Assembly (NCBI RefSeq): GCF_000003605.2
Contig: NW_003111505.1
Coordinates: forward strand, 1 to 10,654
Length of the DNA stretch: 10,654 nucleotides
Source of the DNA: Saccoglossus kowalevskii
Lineage: Eukaryota; Hemichordata; Enteropneusta; Harrimaniidae
Reading direction: 5' to 3'
The stretch's first letter is position 1. Each line of letters starts with the position of its first letter. Of this stretch, positions 1-9,398 are shown piece after piece. Made by a program: the position numbers and the translations under genes. The notes under the pieces are model-generated. The model was not told the DNA's origin and searched no databases. It was given only the letters and a program-made list of their open reading frames with translations.

Positions 1-274
1 GGGTAGTCAGTGTCACTGTAGAGTTGAATATATTGTCCATGGATGGGGTAGTCAATGTCAATGTAAAGTTGAATATATTGTTCATTGGATGGGGTAGTCA
101 GTGATAATGTAAAGTTGAATATATTGTCCATTGGATGGCGTAGTCAGTGTCACTGTAGAGTTGAATATATTGTCCATTGGATGGGGTAGTCAGTGTCTCT
201 GTAGAGATGAATATATTGTCCATTGGATGGGGTAGTCAGTGTCAATGTAAAGTTGAATATATTATCCAGTTGGT
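1..274. repeat. 46-bp tandem repeat array, about six copies, cut by the left edge
   Basis: Six successive units begin at 1 (partial), 45, 91, 137, 183 and 229. Internal units are exactly 46 bp and read GGGGTAGTCAGTGTCA at the start and TATTGTCCATTGGAT at the end. Two variants are mixed: units 1, 4 and 5 carry CTGTAGAG in the middle, while units 2, 3 and 6 carry ATGTAAAG. The last unit degrades after about 265. A period of 46 is not a multiple of three and no reading frame is kept, so this is a minisatellite and not a coding repeat. The first unit lacks bases at its left end, so the array probably continues outside the window. Confidence 0.95.
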
Positions 275-1598
275 GGGGACCCTGTTTCACTATAACTAGT
301 TTCTAAATGTTACAAAGATATCGGTGATTTTCTACCACATTGTATTAGCAGTCTCTCAACATGTGCGTGCAAATTTGCACTGTGACGTATACCGGTATGG
401 AAACTGGTGAGGGCGGTAATTAACGCACAACCGACCATGGAGCTCACAGCCTTCAGGAACTTTATATAGACGCAGGTCATCGGGGTTTTCATGTTTGAAT
501 ACTTAAAACGAAAATACAATACAATAGCCAGAGCGATTGAATGAATGATACATTGGCCAGGAGCTGTGTTTTACAGCGAAAGTATAAGTTTTAAAAACTA
601 GCCTTCCTATAAATGGTCTCATTAATACGATGTGAAAGAGCCGTCTACCTTATGAGCACAGTCACATGCCGCGAGTCGATAACGATAACCAATTTTCGTA
701 TTGCCCACCTATATAAACCCCAATTAGTTGGCGTTATATCGACGAACACGGTTTTTTTTATCCCAATTACCGCCTCATACATCGTATGTTTGGTTCTCAT
801 AAGATGTTAACGAATTCGTTAGGTCCGTAAACGAGTTGGAATATTGGAGAATGATCGACTTCATTTCTAATGGTTCGTCTGACCTTATGTTGTACCGACA
901 CCATTAATTTGGGTACGCTACATTGAGTGTGTATTAAAGGAATGAATCGCCGACAAAACACGGCAATTTACTTTGGTTATATATACACAGTGCAACACCG
1001 GGAAATCGAGTGTTCATGAGGTGATGATGGGGGTCACAGCGATATGTGATTGGCAGGTGCATTTTGTTTGTCTGAGTTCAGCCGTTTTTTTTATGGGGGG
1101 TCGTGAAAGGAATGGCGTGAAATGCAAAATTTAATTGTAAGTAAACGTGACATCGTACTTTACAATTTGTTTACAATTTGTTTTCGCTTATATTTAAATT
1201 TCTTGATCAGTGAAAATAAAGGTATAAGTCGCATGGGACCCATATCGAAACACGACACGTTGCGTCGACGTTTCATATTTGTGAAATGATACAAAAATAC
1301 AAACTTGTCGGATTATATTGCCCCCAACGATGAACTAAAGTCGTGGAAATGTGCCTTGGCTCTGTATAAAACGTGTCACCTTATGAAATCATTACAGAAT
1401 GTGATAAATTTAATGTACTTAAAATAAACAAGGGACCTGATAGTCGAAAGAATATAGAGGCGGATAGATAGACAATTTGTTCATAAATTTTCGTAAAAGA
1501 CAAATTTGGTATTATACGGAACAACTCAAACGATGATACCGATGAATGTGCATGCCATGTATAATTGCATTCATTATAAATGTTCATATCTTCTGCAC
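275..1598. other. Non-coding stretch, no gene recognised
   Basis: Open frames here are at most about 70 codons, often lack an ATG, and show no domain, signal peptide or splice-bounded exon that I recognise. A short direct duplication TTACAATTTG occurs at 1160-1169 and 1171-1180. The part nearest 1598 (about 1480-1598) may include further decayed sequence downstream of the minus-strand LINE fragment, because the element's coding region would normally continue that way, but I cannot align it with confidence. Confidence 0.6.
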
Positions 1599-2096
1599 TC
1601 ATGCAAAAATTTCAGAACCATGGAGCAAATTTGGTAAAACCATAGTGTCAAATATTCTAAAATAAACTTCACATGTTACGTGTTTGAGAATTTTTTGTGC
1701 GTTTTTTGCTTGCTGTGCCATTATTTTACTGCTCATTGTCCACTGTAATTGATTTATACGAAAAAGTACCGAGATATTTGCAATAGTTTCAACTTCATTT
1801 CCTTTATATAACCATTGTTCGTGTTTTGACACTCGTCTATCTCCCTTGATAATAATATTTTTTTTTTCTAAGTTCACAATCATGTTCCAACGATCACGAA
1901 ATATTTTCATCTTAATAAATAATCTTTCATCTTAATAGATAATCTCTGTAAATCTATAATCGATCGCAAATCTGAAATGATAACATCTGGTGTCAATTTG
2001 ATACAATGTCGGTGCGGGCTTTTCAGTTCGTTGGTTATTTCATTTATGAAAAATACAAATAGAAAGGAATCCAAACATTCACCGCTGGTGGACGGC
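1599..2096 (-). mobile_element. Decayed non-LTR retrotransposon (LINE) reverse-transcriptase fragment
   Basis: The minus strand reads as the palm-to-thumb part of a LINE reverse transcriptase. The 5' part (about 2083-1917) contains GECL, FVFFINEI and LTPDV, matching the family pattern QGECLSPFLF...FIND...LTPDV. The 3' part is an open frame starting at the ATG at 1910-1908, with WNMIVNLE, SKHEQWLYKGNEVE, MAQQAKNA and a final LHGSEIFA, equivalent to the usual LLYGSEIWG. A TGA at 1601-1599 ends it. The two parts lie in different frames, and a 20-bp tandem duplication at 1905-1944 accounts for the shift. A further frame change near 2082 is needed to connect a VHQ stretch (about 2085-2096). The catalytic [FY]xDD box expected between LTPDV and DLQ is missing. 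The endonuclease and remaining domains are absent, so the copy is dead. The motif style suggests a CR1/Jockey-like clade, which is inference. Confidence 0.85.
1905..1944. repeat. 20-bp tandem duplication inside the LINE fragment
   Basis: TTTCATCTTAATAAATAATC (1905-1924) is followed directly by the same 20 bases with one change, A to G (1925-1944). Twenty is not a multiple of three. The LINE coding similarity changes frame exactly here, and counting out one copy puts the two flanking similarity blocks into a single frame. The duplication therefore happened after the element was coding, and is the simplest cause of the frame change. Confidence 0.9.
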
Positions 2097-2729
2097 CAAC
2101 CTTGCGAAGACTATATCCCAGGAATGAGACTAGTAAAAATGACCGTTTCTTCTCGGAATTTTCTCATCGTAGTTAAGTTGTGATATAACGGTCACGTCAA
2201 TGCTCAGAAGAAGGGAGTTCCTCGTCCCATTCCCCTCTATTCTCCATATGTAATCCACACCTTTCTATATATCCTCTGGAGATACTTGCCTCTGAAAAAT
2301 AACGACTGGCCGATTTTTTCTTACTATAATAGTAACCACAGAGCACTTAATATTTGATTAATTCATCATATTAAGAAACAAAAAACAACAAACTGACTAT
2401 TTATTATAGAGGTCGCCATGCTCACATCGTCAATTTTGACCGTGCGGAACCTCTGTAGCAGCGGACAATATTAAAACTAAGGCGAGACTGTAAAGTCTGT
2501 CTGTTATTATCAATGGCATTCTAACTCCACTCAGCGACTGCAATACGAAAAGAGTTCGAAAAGTTTTCTCAAATCTTAAAAGGCGGCAGTCATCGTGTCG
2601 CGTCCTGTTCGATATTGGACTCATAGCGACGTCTACAACGCGTGTAAAATACATTGTTTATTTACATGAAATTCGAACACGCGCTGCGCGACGACCACCG
2701 CTTTAACTATGTTTTTCGAAATTAGTAAA
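2097..2729. other. Non-coding stretch between the two LINE remnants
   Basis: No recognisable gene. A minus-strand frame at 2430-2654 and a plus-strand frame at 1977-2183 show nothing I know; the latter is largely the antisense of the reverse-transcriptase fragment. I looked on the minus strand for the N-terminal reverse-transcriptase motifs that should precede QGECL and did not find them, so the LINE fragment on the left seems to end near 2096-2130. Confidence 0.55.
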
Positions 2730-3190
2730 TTTCATTTTCAGCAATTAATTAAAATTGATAATTCAGAATGGAAATTTGTTTTTAATCTCCCTTTTGTTGC
2801 ATGTTTGGATAGCAGACTTCAAGAATTTCAGTCTGTGGAAACTTTCGCATAACATCATCTATACAAACTGGAAATGGTATCGTATGACACCACCACGAGT
2901 ACAGTCCAGTCGTTGTACCTTTTGTGGAACAGCAGAGGAAACTATTTTACATATATTTGTGAATTGTTATGTTGTTAAGTCTCTCTGGCGTGGTTTTCTA
3001 AATAAATGGGGTCATCAGCTGGGCCTCTGCCCTTACCGATAAGCAAATTTTGCTCGGCGACCAAGATCTGTCTGTGATGACCTAGACATGCAACACACAC
3101 CATCAAATCGTGCTACAATATATCCTTTTATGGGTGATTCGTACGATAGTCAAGTTTCGAGTCCCGTCACAACCTTATAAAGTTGCGCGC
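2730..3190 (+). mobile_element. LINE ORF2 C-terminal remnant with CCHC-type zinc finger, frameshifted twice
   Basis: Three consecutive reading frames together resemble the C-terminal end of a LINE ORF2 protein. Frame one (about 2730-2831) has EWKFVFNLPF followed by LDSRLQEFQ. Frame two (about 2833-3030) has LWKLSHNIIYTN and then the zinc-finger-like pattern C-x2-C-x8-H-x4-C, with Cys codons at 2914, 2923 and 2965 and His at 2950, followed by VVKSLW. Frame three (from 3032) has LTDKQILLGDQD, an in-frame TAG at 3083-3085, then HQIVLQYILLWVIR to about 3180. This order matches the L1/Tx1-style tail (FQ-kilHrIl-TN, C-FC-EET-H-F-C, LTD-eILfG). With two frameshifts and a stop it is a pseudogene. The upstream reverse transcriptase is absent, as in 5'-truncated copies. 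Clade assignment is inference. Confidence 0.8.
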
Positions 3191-5162
3191 TCTGGTGCAA
3201 ACACGTTCCAATTTCGTCTAGTGGGGGGGGGGGGGGCGCCAAGTAAACGCTAAACACGCTAGCACCGGGCAAATAATCAGCCCCCACTCTTGCACGAAAA
3301 CCGAATGATAGCGCTATTGAAATTCGTCTTTTGCTTTATTTCTACAATGCGAAAGGTGCGCGATATTCCAAATACGTTCAAGCTTTCCTGGACGGCGCCC
3401 CCATCGGCCACGTTTTAAGGCAGGCGTACTACCACGATGGTACATAACTTTTTGTACAATATAGGTGGCCATACCGTATCCTGTAGATAATCGGATGATG
3501 ATGCACTCGAGACGTCCCACGCAAACAGGCCTAGGGAGTTAACTTGAACGAAAAATATGTTAGTTTGTTTTTTAAAATTTAATTATTCTGCTTTTACAGC
3601 TGACTGTATAATAATTCGACTAAAGTTAGACTAAAAGAGAAAAGCACCACTAGGATACATTTGAGTACAGTTTGCCCTGCCATCCCAAAACGCGGTAATA
3701 GGTTTGAGAGACGGGTTTTCATACGTGCACTTTCAAAAAGTCTTCCAAACCAAAAGAGACAGCAGTGACTTGTACGTCCGGAAATTTCGCCTGACACAAT
3801 AATATTTTATGTAAAAAAGTGAGAAGCACGACTGTTATTCATTGTGCGTACGAGTACAATCAGTACTCTTACGCTGTTATTTTTGCCTGATTGCTAAAAT
3901 TTGAAGTAGTATTAATGTATAATAGAAATTGTACTTCAAACATATAAGTTATTGGGAGCGTTGTAATTGCATCAGCATATACATGTATATAAATTGCTCA
4001 TTTGGACTCAGTGAAACAAAGTAAATAAAAACACCCGACATAGATGGCGCTATTTAAAAAGGGAGTTTAAAGGGCGGTTGTCGTCGCGCCACGCATGAAC
4101 AAATGAACAAAGATAACGACTTTGACTGTTGCGCAGTACAAATTGCTAGGCTAACAAGATTTAACTTGGTAAATTCTTTTAGAGATTGATAGGTATCGAA
4201 GGAGTCATCGGCGGTAATTGGTGAACGTTGTACCCTGGTCAAAAGTCGTATCCTTGATTGTCATTACAAGAGCGCATTGGACTGTGGGAAAATCAATGTT
4301 TATAAATGCAAATGTCGCACATTCAGACGTATGTGCATTGCTGGGAAAAAAATGCTAAATTTAGAAATTATTATACGTATATTTAATTCAAAGCGCAGGT
4401 CATACTGCTGTTGTTTATATCAAAACATCGTTATTATGTCACAATGCAGTTTTATATGTTACTACAGTTATTAAAATGTAATATCAAATCAATGTTTGCA
4501 AACTTCTCTAAAATTGAGTGTTTTAGCTGAGTGTGTGTCCCCCCCCCAAAAAAAAATTGTCTAGTGATCCAACGTGTTTTCATTTTCTATATTCATGTAG
4601 CTTAACTTTTGGAATGGTTCAGTGCTAGGACTATGTAAACTTGGCTGGATCATGGAGGTAAAATGAGATTTGGCTGGATATACAAAGAGACCGAACCCCT
4701 CTATCTTCAGGCTCAGCCAACATACATGAAGACAATGCGACCAAAGTATGAATGGCGCCGCCACGCAATAAAAATTGTCAGAACGGTCTGAATGTAGGTG
4801 CCCCATGTACATTTTGAACCTCATACTACTATCGAGTGGACGAATATGAATGGAGACGCCGCATACAACCACGTAAAAGGGATCGACAAGGGGTATTTAC
4901 GTAAGCTGTGATCAATTGTTTTTATTTTCGTAATAATGTAATTTAAATAAATAAAAAAAAACGCAAAGATGTAAAATTTAATCAGCTATTTTATTCGTCC
5001 GTAATTTGTACAAAGATCTTATTTTTTGTAAGCGTATAACGCAATTTCCAATTTTGATTCTTAAACACAAATCATTTATCAAGTATATTAAAAAATGTAA
5101 TTAGGAATTTGTTTTATGTGTAATGTGTAAAAGCTATTTGTATACGGTAAATGGAGCTTTTC

Positions 5163-5211
5163 TTTTTATTTCCTGTAAAAACGTAAAATGCATTATTTTT
5201 ATTTCCTGTAA
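5163..5211. repeat. Short direct repeat, 16 bp, two copies
   Basis: TTTTTATTTCCTGTAA occurs at 5163-5178 and again, identical, at 5196-5211. The offset is 33 bp. It is probably a local duplication. Confidence 0.7.
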
Positions 5212-5261
5212 CCTGTACTACTACTACTACCGTATAACTACCCCCTTGCCCCCCCCCCCCC

Positions 5262-5399
5262 GTAACGCACACGAACACACCAATTGCATGTTGAAGGTAG
5301 CTGCATAATGTTACATAAAGAAAGCGGGGGTCCGAAATAAACGCCTCAACCACCACATTACACACACGAACACACCAACTGTATATTGGAGCTAGTTGC
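5262..5399. repeat. Diverged direct repeat of about 42 bp, two copies 95 bp apart
   Basis: The core CACACGAACACACCAA is identical at 5268-5283 and 5363-5378. The bases that follow are also alike (TTGCATGTTGAAGGTAGCTGC against CTGTATATTGGAGCTAGTTGC). The first copy follows a 13-base C run. This looks like a degenerate minisatellite or an old segmental duplication, not a gene. Confidence 0.65.
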
Positions 5400-6100
5400 C
5401 GATAGAAACCCCCACTCAACTCCAATAGACTGAAAATCTTATTTTGATGGAACGCCCTCACCGACAAATTCGCAAAAGGCGATGTAATGCATCATGGACA
5501 CACGTATAGAAGTACTAGCCCGTATGAAACGCTCTTCCAAATAAACAAGAGCACGGGGTCTAGTATAATAGTATATTTATATCCTACATATGGTAGCCAG
5601 TAAGATGTTGTGTATACACTTACTAAAAGCAAACTCAAACAGCGCCAGGCGATAGAGAAATCTCCGTGGGTCAAGACGATGTCCGAGTTTGGCCTTTTGG
5701 TGAAAACCCCATGAAATATTGTCGAGTCGTTCACTGAAAAAATGAAATGTATTATTAGATTTTTTTAATTAATTGGTATGTGAGAAAACATCCTCACACA
5801 AATATTGGCATGGCAAATTCACCGGTTAGAATTTGGCGTATTTAGGTGTAAGGCATCAGAAACTCTGGGAGAGGGGGGGGGGTAGAACTAAATTGGAATT
5901 AGTTTCAGTCAGTATTTCTTCATGGTTTAAAAAAAAAAAATTACCATCTGTGAATGTCTAGCTGCATACTTGATAATAGGTTTCAGTAAATATATAATCA
6001 AGTTGGATGTTATTCCATGTCATCTACGTGAGATTGAAGTAAACACTGTCTCACTGTTAGGATTTGTGTTTGAACCACGTAGTTGTCCGCTCCCTGAATG

Positions 6101-6108
6101 TGACGTCA
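6101..6108. promoter_or_regulatory. Perfect CRE-type palindrome TGACGTCA
   Basis: TGACGTCA is the full consensus for CREB/ATF-type bZIP factors. An 8-bp site can occur by chance in 10 kb at low frequency, so function is only a possibility. A second identical site lies in the engrailed 3' UTR at 9383-9390. Confidence 0.25.
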
Positions 6109-6363
6109 CTTGAGTAAACCACAGGTGAAGTAGATTTTAATTAAAGCTTGAGTGATATCCGAAAATAAGACTGACTGGACCACTTGAATGGAAAATTGCC
6201 ATGTATCGCTTTAGATGGGTTGCTATGGAAATTGGTGCATAGGCGCTTTGTACGCGTAAATTGTGGTATCTGGCCTTTAGTGCAATTGATCGCATTAAAC
6301 TCTGTAAACACCATCAAAATACCCCATCAACCATGAATGAAGATATATCCAAATGAAACCGCG

Positions 6364-6373
6364 GCCACGTGAC
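6364..6373. promoter_or_regulatory. CACGTG E-box (GCCACGTGAC)
   Basis: This is a canonical bHLH-zip core with GTCACGTGAC-like flanks (one mismatch). It lies 179 bp from a perfect version at 6543-6552. No gene start is proven next to it. Confidence 0.25.
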
Positions 6374-6510
6374 TGTCACAGCAAAATTAAAATAGTACCA
6401 GATTTTTTTGTTGATTGAAATGTTGGGATATTTTGTGTGGATGAAAATTCGAATTCGTGTCAAAAGAGTTTTCGCTGATGCAATCGAATCGAAGTATTTT
6501 CTTCGCTACC

Positions 6511-6606
6511 ATGGCCGCGGCGGCTTCTGGCAATGCGCGAAGGTCACGTGACCGGTCTCAATTACCTGTGTCTTCCGCCCCAACGACCCTTCAGAAGTGG
6601 CTTTAA
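6511..6606 (+). other. Possible short ORF with strong Kozak context, 31 codons
   Basis: The start is GCTACCATGGCC, an excellent Kozak context, and the product begins MAAAASGNARR and ends QKWL before TAA, directly followed by TGA. It is Ala- and Arg-rich at the N-terminus and I recognise no family. It sits in a CpG-containing patch with CACGTG sites, so it could be a short upstream ORF or a first coding exon that is really spliced; no strong GT donor is evident inside it. The CCATGG palindrome also gives an ATG on the opposite strand opening 41 codons down to 6387, which shows how easily such an ORF arises by chance. Confidence 0.15.
6542..6553. promoter_or_regulatory. 12-bp perfect palindrome GGTCACGTGACC (extended E-box)
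   Basis: GGTCACGTGACC is self-complementary over 12 bases and contains GTCACGTGAC, the preferred extended site of USF and MiT/TFE-type bHLH-zip factors (the CLEAR consensus in vertebrates). The same 10-mer recurs in the engrailed intron at 9831-9840. Binding here is inferred from the motif alone. Confidence 0.35.
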
Positions 6607-8759
6607 TGAAGTGATATTATCGTCAGTAATGAATACGACAGCCTTGTTGACTGGTTATTCAACTTGTATCATCTATTTCCCACCTTATGTGGCCTTCTGA
6701 TCCCCGTGCTGGTTAGCTGTCACGCTACTACCGTGAACGCCCGACACAGAGCTAACAGCGATGGCGGTGAGGGCGCGCGTGAGTATCAAATTTCCGGTCT
6801 CATGTGAAAACTTCTGCTAACTTCGAAGCGAAAATAAAGCTATTAGTCAAAACAGTTTCGGGGTTTGCTGTCCAGCAGTCTGACGTCTAGCTGGTATTTT
6901 ATTTCTAATAGAAACATTATTTTATTAACTTTCTCCGGTTCTTTTATTCATCTATCGCCCCAACTCCACATTGTCACTCAGTATTTCAAAACATTCGATA
7001 CCTCGTGATAAAAACGTTAATTGTAAAAAGGTAGTGCCAATGACGGCGTTTTCATTTGAAAGAACACTAAATAGCTTTGGGCGAATGAACGTAGTTAAGG
7101 CATCGTCAGGTAAGCGTGCGGTAATGGGAAACAGTTACTGTTTTAAGAAGACAGACATCAGAGAGTGCCGCTTCACGCACATGTCACTTAGCTTTGTAGC
7201 TGCTCAACCAGTTAGAAAATAGACTGATCCCTAACACCGCTTTGCCTATCACAGCCGTCTATACTATCCCCTGCGCACTCAGCACAATTTAATGTAATAC
7301 TTGCGTTTAGAATGGGAAACGTTTTCGAGTGGCATTAATATCGCATGCTTGCACCGAACAAGCCAGCAACTGTGGTGTGTCCAGTTAGTTGCTAATTTCT
7401 TATAAAAACAGAATACAAGTGTCGCTGTACGCTGATGCCGGTATACTGAGCCCGCCACGAACACCGACTGTCCGGTACCAGATGTCGCACGCAAGCTACA
7501 CCGCCCTCGACTCTGAGTGCGCGAAGTGGGTAAGGAAAAGTCGAATTAGGAAATAGAGCAAAAATAGCTGCGAGCAAAGTACCAATAATTTGAATGCCGT
7601 AATTAGCTTGCGTCTACATTTACCCTAGTTTTACAGCCAAGTGGCGCTACGTCGATTCGCAAATGTACAAAATATGATATCAATTTCTAACAGAAACTTA
7701 TAAAGTCATATATCCCCAATTAACACGCAATCAAGTATTGCCCCTAGGATGCGAATCATAGGTAATTCTCACGAAACAAAATGAACTCCCAATCTAAGTT
7801 CCTCCCACTCAAATTTCGTTACTGTCGCGCATGGGTTCACAGCCTAATAGAGTCCCGTGTTACCGGGTCTGTTTATATCGGCAATCTTACTGCAATATAC
7901 TTTCATCACGCAATGTACTTCGTACAGTGTTAGTTCCGTTAAAAGCCACAGTGTTTTTCTTGGAGACGGGTAGTATATGCGGTAAGGTTGGTTATGTGAC
8001 TGAAATCGGACCTTTTCGCCGTTGAAATATAAATGTAATTGTAGATACAATTGTCGATCGACGTGATAGATGTTCCGCTGATTTATACAAAAGGGGTGGG
8101 AAAATATAGTTCCCCAAATTTCGCTTTCAAGTGTCCGTAACACGACACGTGCGAATAATGAAGGTCACAAACGGGCGATCTTTTTCAAGGTTGTCGTATA
8201 ACAGCGGAGTGGGGGATCTGATGAAAGTATAGACAATTAGTTCGGCGTACAGATAGGTAGCAGTTACAGCTATCAAAAGAATCGTTATACCTTAATCCAT
8301 GTCCTATCTAAAGTTGAAAAGAAGGCATTGTCATTCACAATAGAGCTAGTGATTAACTTTAGATTGGAAGACATTGTGGTCGAGGTCTGGTATTCACGCC
8401 GTGTCCGTGCTTTAGAAATAAAAGATTGCAAGATTGGTGCGAACGTGCACTGGCGGGGATTTGGGACATACACTAAACAGTAAACCCCGGATAATCTTTA
8501 AATTTACTTGTTTCAGAACGCCCAAGCGAAGTACGTATAAACATTCAATATACAACCAAGGAAACATCCTTTCTCGCCAGTGCACTGACCAGAAGCCTGA
8601 GAGGGCGCTCGGAAAAACAAGCACATTTGTAGGATTAGAAATCTCCTGCATTGTTTGTTATTTTGGTTTCGGGCCCCTTTTTATAGCTATCCACGTGCCG
8701 TTGAGATTAAAACAACTATTTTAATAGTGTACGAGAGAGCATTAAATCGAACAAAACTC
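6607..8759. other. Non-coding stretch downstream of engrailed, one weak first-exon candidate
   Basis: No gene is supported. At 6761-6784 an ATGGCGGTGAGGGCGCGC stretch is followed by GTGAGT, which would make a minimal first coding exon with a consensus donor on the plus strand, but nothing else confirms it. An AATAAA occurs at 6833-6838. Frames at 6971-7222 (plus), 7279-7494, 7392-7577 and 7844-8143 (minus) and 8434-8724 (plus) carry no domain I recognise. Confidence 0.5.
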
Positions 8760-8830
8760 GGCTGTGTCGTTTAGACTGGTAGAGCGTCTCATTTTAAAAA
8801 CAGGACGCCCATGGAGGGAATGAAACGTAA
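8760..8830 (+). other. Possible decayed tRNA-like (SINE head) sequence
   Basis: TTTAGACTGGTAGAGCGTCTCATTTTAAAAACAGGACG resembles the D-arm, A-box and anticodon-arm part of a tRNA. TGGTAGAGCG fits the A-box style, and CGTC pairs with GACG across the following loop. The B-box (GGTTCGAATCC type) expected about 35 bases on is not recognisable; CATGGAGGGAATGAAAC stands in its place. It is therefore not a functional tRNA gene. A worn tRNA-derived SINE or chance similarity are the alternatives. Confidence 0.2.
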
Positions 8831-9019
8831 TGGTCTTGATGTATTTGGCTACTGACAGACATGCTAATATCTAGAACTTAGACGCAAATATACATGTAAA
8901 TATAAAGAAAAATAATGCAATTAATGTCGTGATTTGTTTGGCTGATTATCGCTATTTTCCGTTACGGTGGTGGATCCCCACTGAATACTAAAAGACAATA
9001 TCGAATAATATTTTTCTAG

Positions 9020-9033
9020 ATTAAATATTTAAT
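9020..9033 (-). terminator. en: Candidate poly(A) signal ATTAAA for engrailed, within a 14-bp palindrome
   Basis: On the minus strand ATTAAA (9033-9028) is the second most common polyadenylation hexamer. It lies about 365 bases after the stop codon, and a T-rich stretch (TTGTCTTTT) follows downstream. The hexamer is one arm of the perfect palindrome ATTAAATATTTAAT. No AATAAA was seen on the minus strand between here and the stop. Use of this site is a guess. Confidence 0.25.
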
Positions 9034-9292
9034 GACAAACTATTGAATTCGTACAAAGACTGATCATGTGCTCTGGTCTAAATGAACTCCTTCACCTCAT
9101 TACTACACTACGTGAAAGAATGAAGAAGAAAATACACGGGCTGCGTGAGATCACCAGCGGAGCGAGTTTACATCCGATGGGGCCCGGTAACGCCGAGTTG
9201 ATCACAGCCAACCCGACAACTCACATCACGAAGTGCCAACGTTGGGGTTGCATATGTTACAATGGAATGCGTTACTTCCCTTCATATAAGAG

Positions 9293-9335
9293 GGTTGGGT
9301 GGATAGATGGATGGATAGTTGGTTGGTTGGTTGGG
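9293..9335. repeat. Tetranucleotide microsatellite GGAT/GGTT
   Basis: GGTTGGGTGGATAGATGGATGGATAG is followed by TTGGTTGGTTGGTTGGG. This is an imperfect 4-bp repeat that changes unit from GGAT to GGTT midway. It falls within the presumed engrailed 3' UTR. Confidence 0.8.
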
Positions 9336-9382
9336 TACTGGTTTAGAGGCGATAGTATTCCAAGCGTGGGGTAGTAAGTTAA

Positions 9383-9390
9383 TGACGTCA
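9383..9390. promoter_or_regulatory. TGACGTCA palindrome just after the engrailed stop
   Basis: A perfect CRE-type octamer starting 9 bases past the stop codon on the minus strand. It may be chance; it is the second copy in the window (the other is at 6101-6108). Confidence 0.2.
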
Positions 9391-9398
9391 ATTACGAT

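Larger units (their letters stand above)
3191..6100. other. Long non-coding stretch with homopolymer runs
   Basis: No gene is supported. The longer frames (3314-3520, 3594-3797, 4561-4872, 5114-5467 and 5492-5734, all minus) have no recognisable domain, and none has convincing splice borders. The stretch is marked by homopolymers: 14 G at 3223-3236, 9 C then 9 A at 4539-4556, 13 C at 5249-5261, 10 G at 5873-5882 and 12 A at 5929-5940. A small inverted repeat lies at 3900-3908 and 3932-3940 (TTTGAAGTA and its complement, 23-base loop). Confidence 0.6.
8831..9398 (-). other. en: Presumed engrailed 3' UTR and flank
   Basis: This lies directly downstream of the engrailed stop codon on the minus strand, so at least part must be 3' UTR; where it ends is unknown. 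The plus-strand open frame 9066-9374 is antisense to it and has only low-complexity Trp/Gly/Val content from the microsatellite at 9293-9335. No other coding content is seen. Confidence 0.5.

Noticed and set aside
1977-2183. Plus-strand open frame of 68 codons.
   Set aside because: Its first half is the antisense of the LINE reverse-transcriptase fragment and there is no independent coding evidence.
1599-3190. Inverted LINE reverse-transcriptase part on the left and sense C-terminal part on the right, the geometry of a twin-primed (5'-inverted) LINE insertion.
   Set aside because: About 630 bp without LINE similarity separates the pieces. The RT fragment (SKHEQWLYKGNEVE, LLHGSEI style) looks CR1/Jockey-like, while the tail (FQ...H.I..TN, C-FC-EET-H) looks L1/Tx1-like. 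Two independent insertions are more likely. Matching both to one consensus would reverse this.
4561-4872. Minus-strand open frame of 103 codons starting with ATG.
   Set aside because: There is no recognised domain, no splice support and unremarkable composition; this length is expected by chance in 10 kb on six frames.
5114-5467. Minus-strand open frame of 117 codons, among the longest in the window.
   Set aside because: It runs through a poly-C/poly-G tract and CA-rich duplications, giving low-complexity GGGG and VVVVV stretches, with no recognisable fold or family.
6387-6512. Minus-strand 41-codon ORF starting at the same CCATGG as the 6511 plus-strand ORF, suggesting a divergent gene pair.
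   Set aside because: The shared start follows from the palindrome CCATGG. Both ORFs are short and match nothing I know.
8760-8830. tRNA gene.
   Set aside because: The A-box and anticodon-arm part look right, but there is no recognisable T-arm or B-box and no acceptor-stem pairing, so only a decayed tRNA-like scrap is listed.
9066-9374. Plus-strand open frame of 102 codons overlapping the region after the engrailed stop.
   Set aside because: It is antisense to the presumed engrailed 3' UTR, has no known domain, and its C-terminal part is microsatellite-derived.
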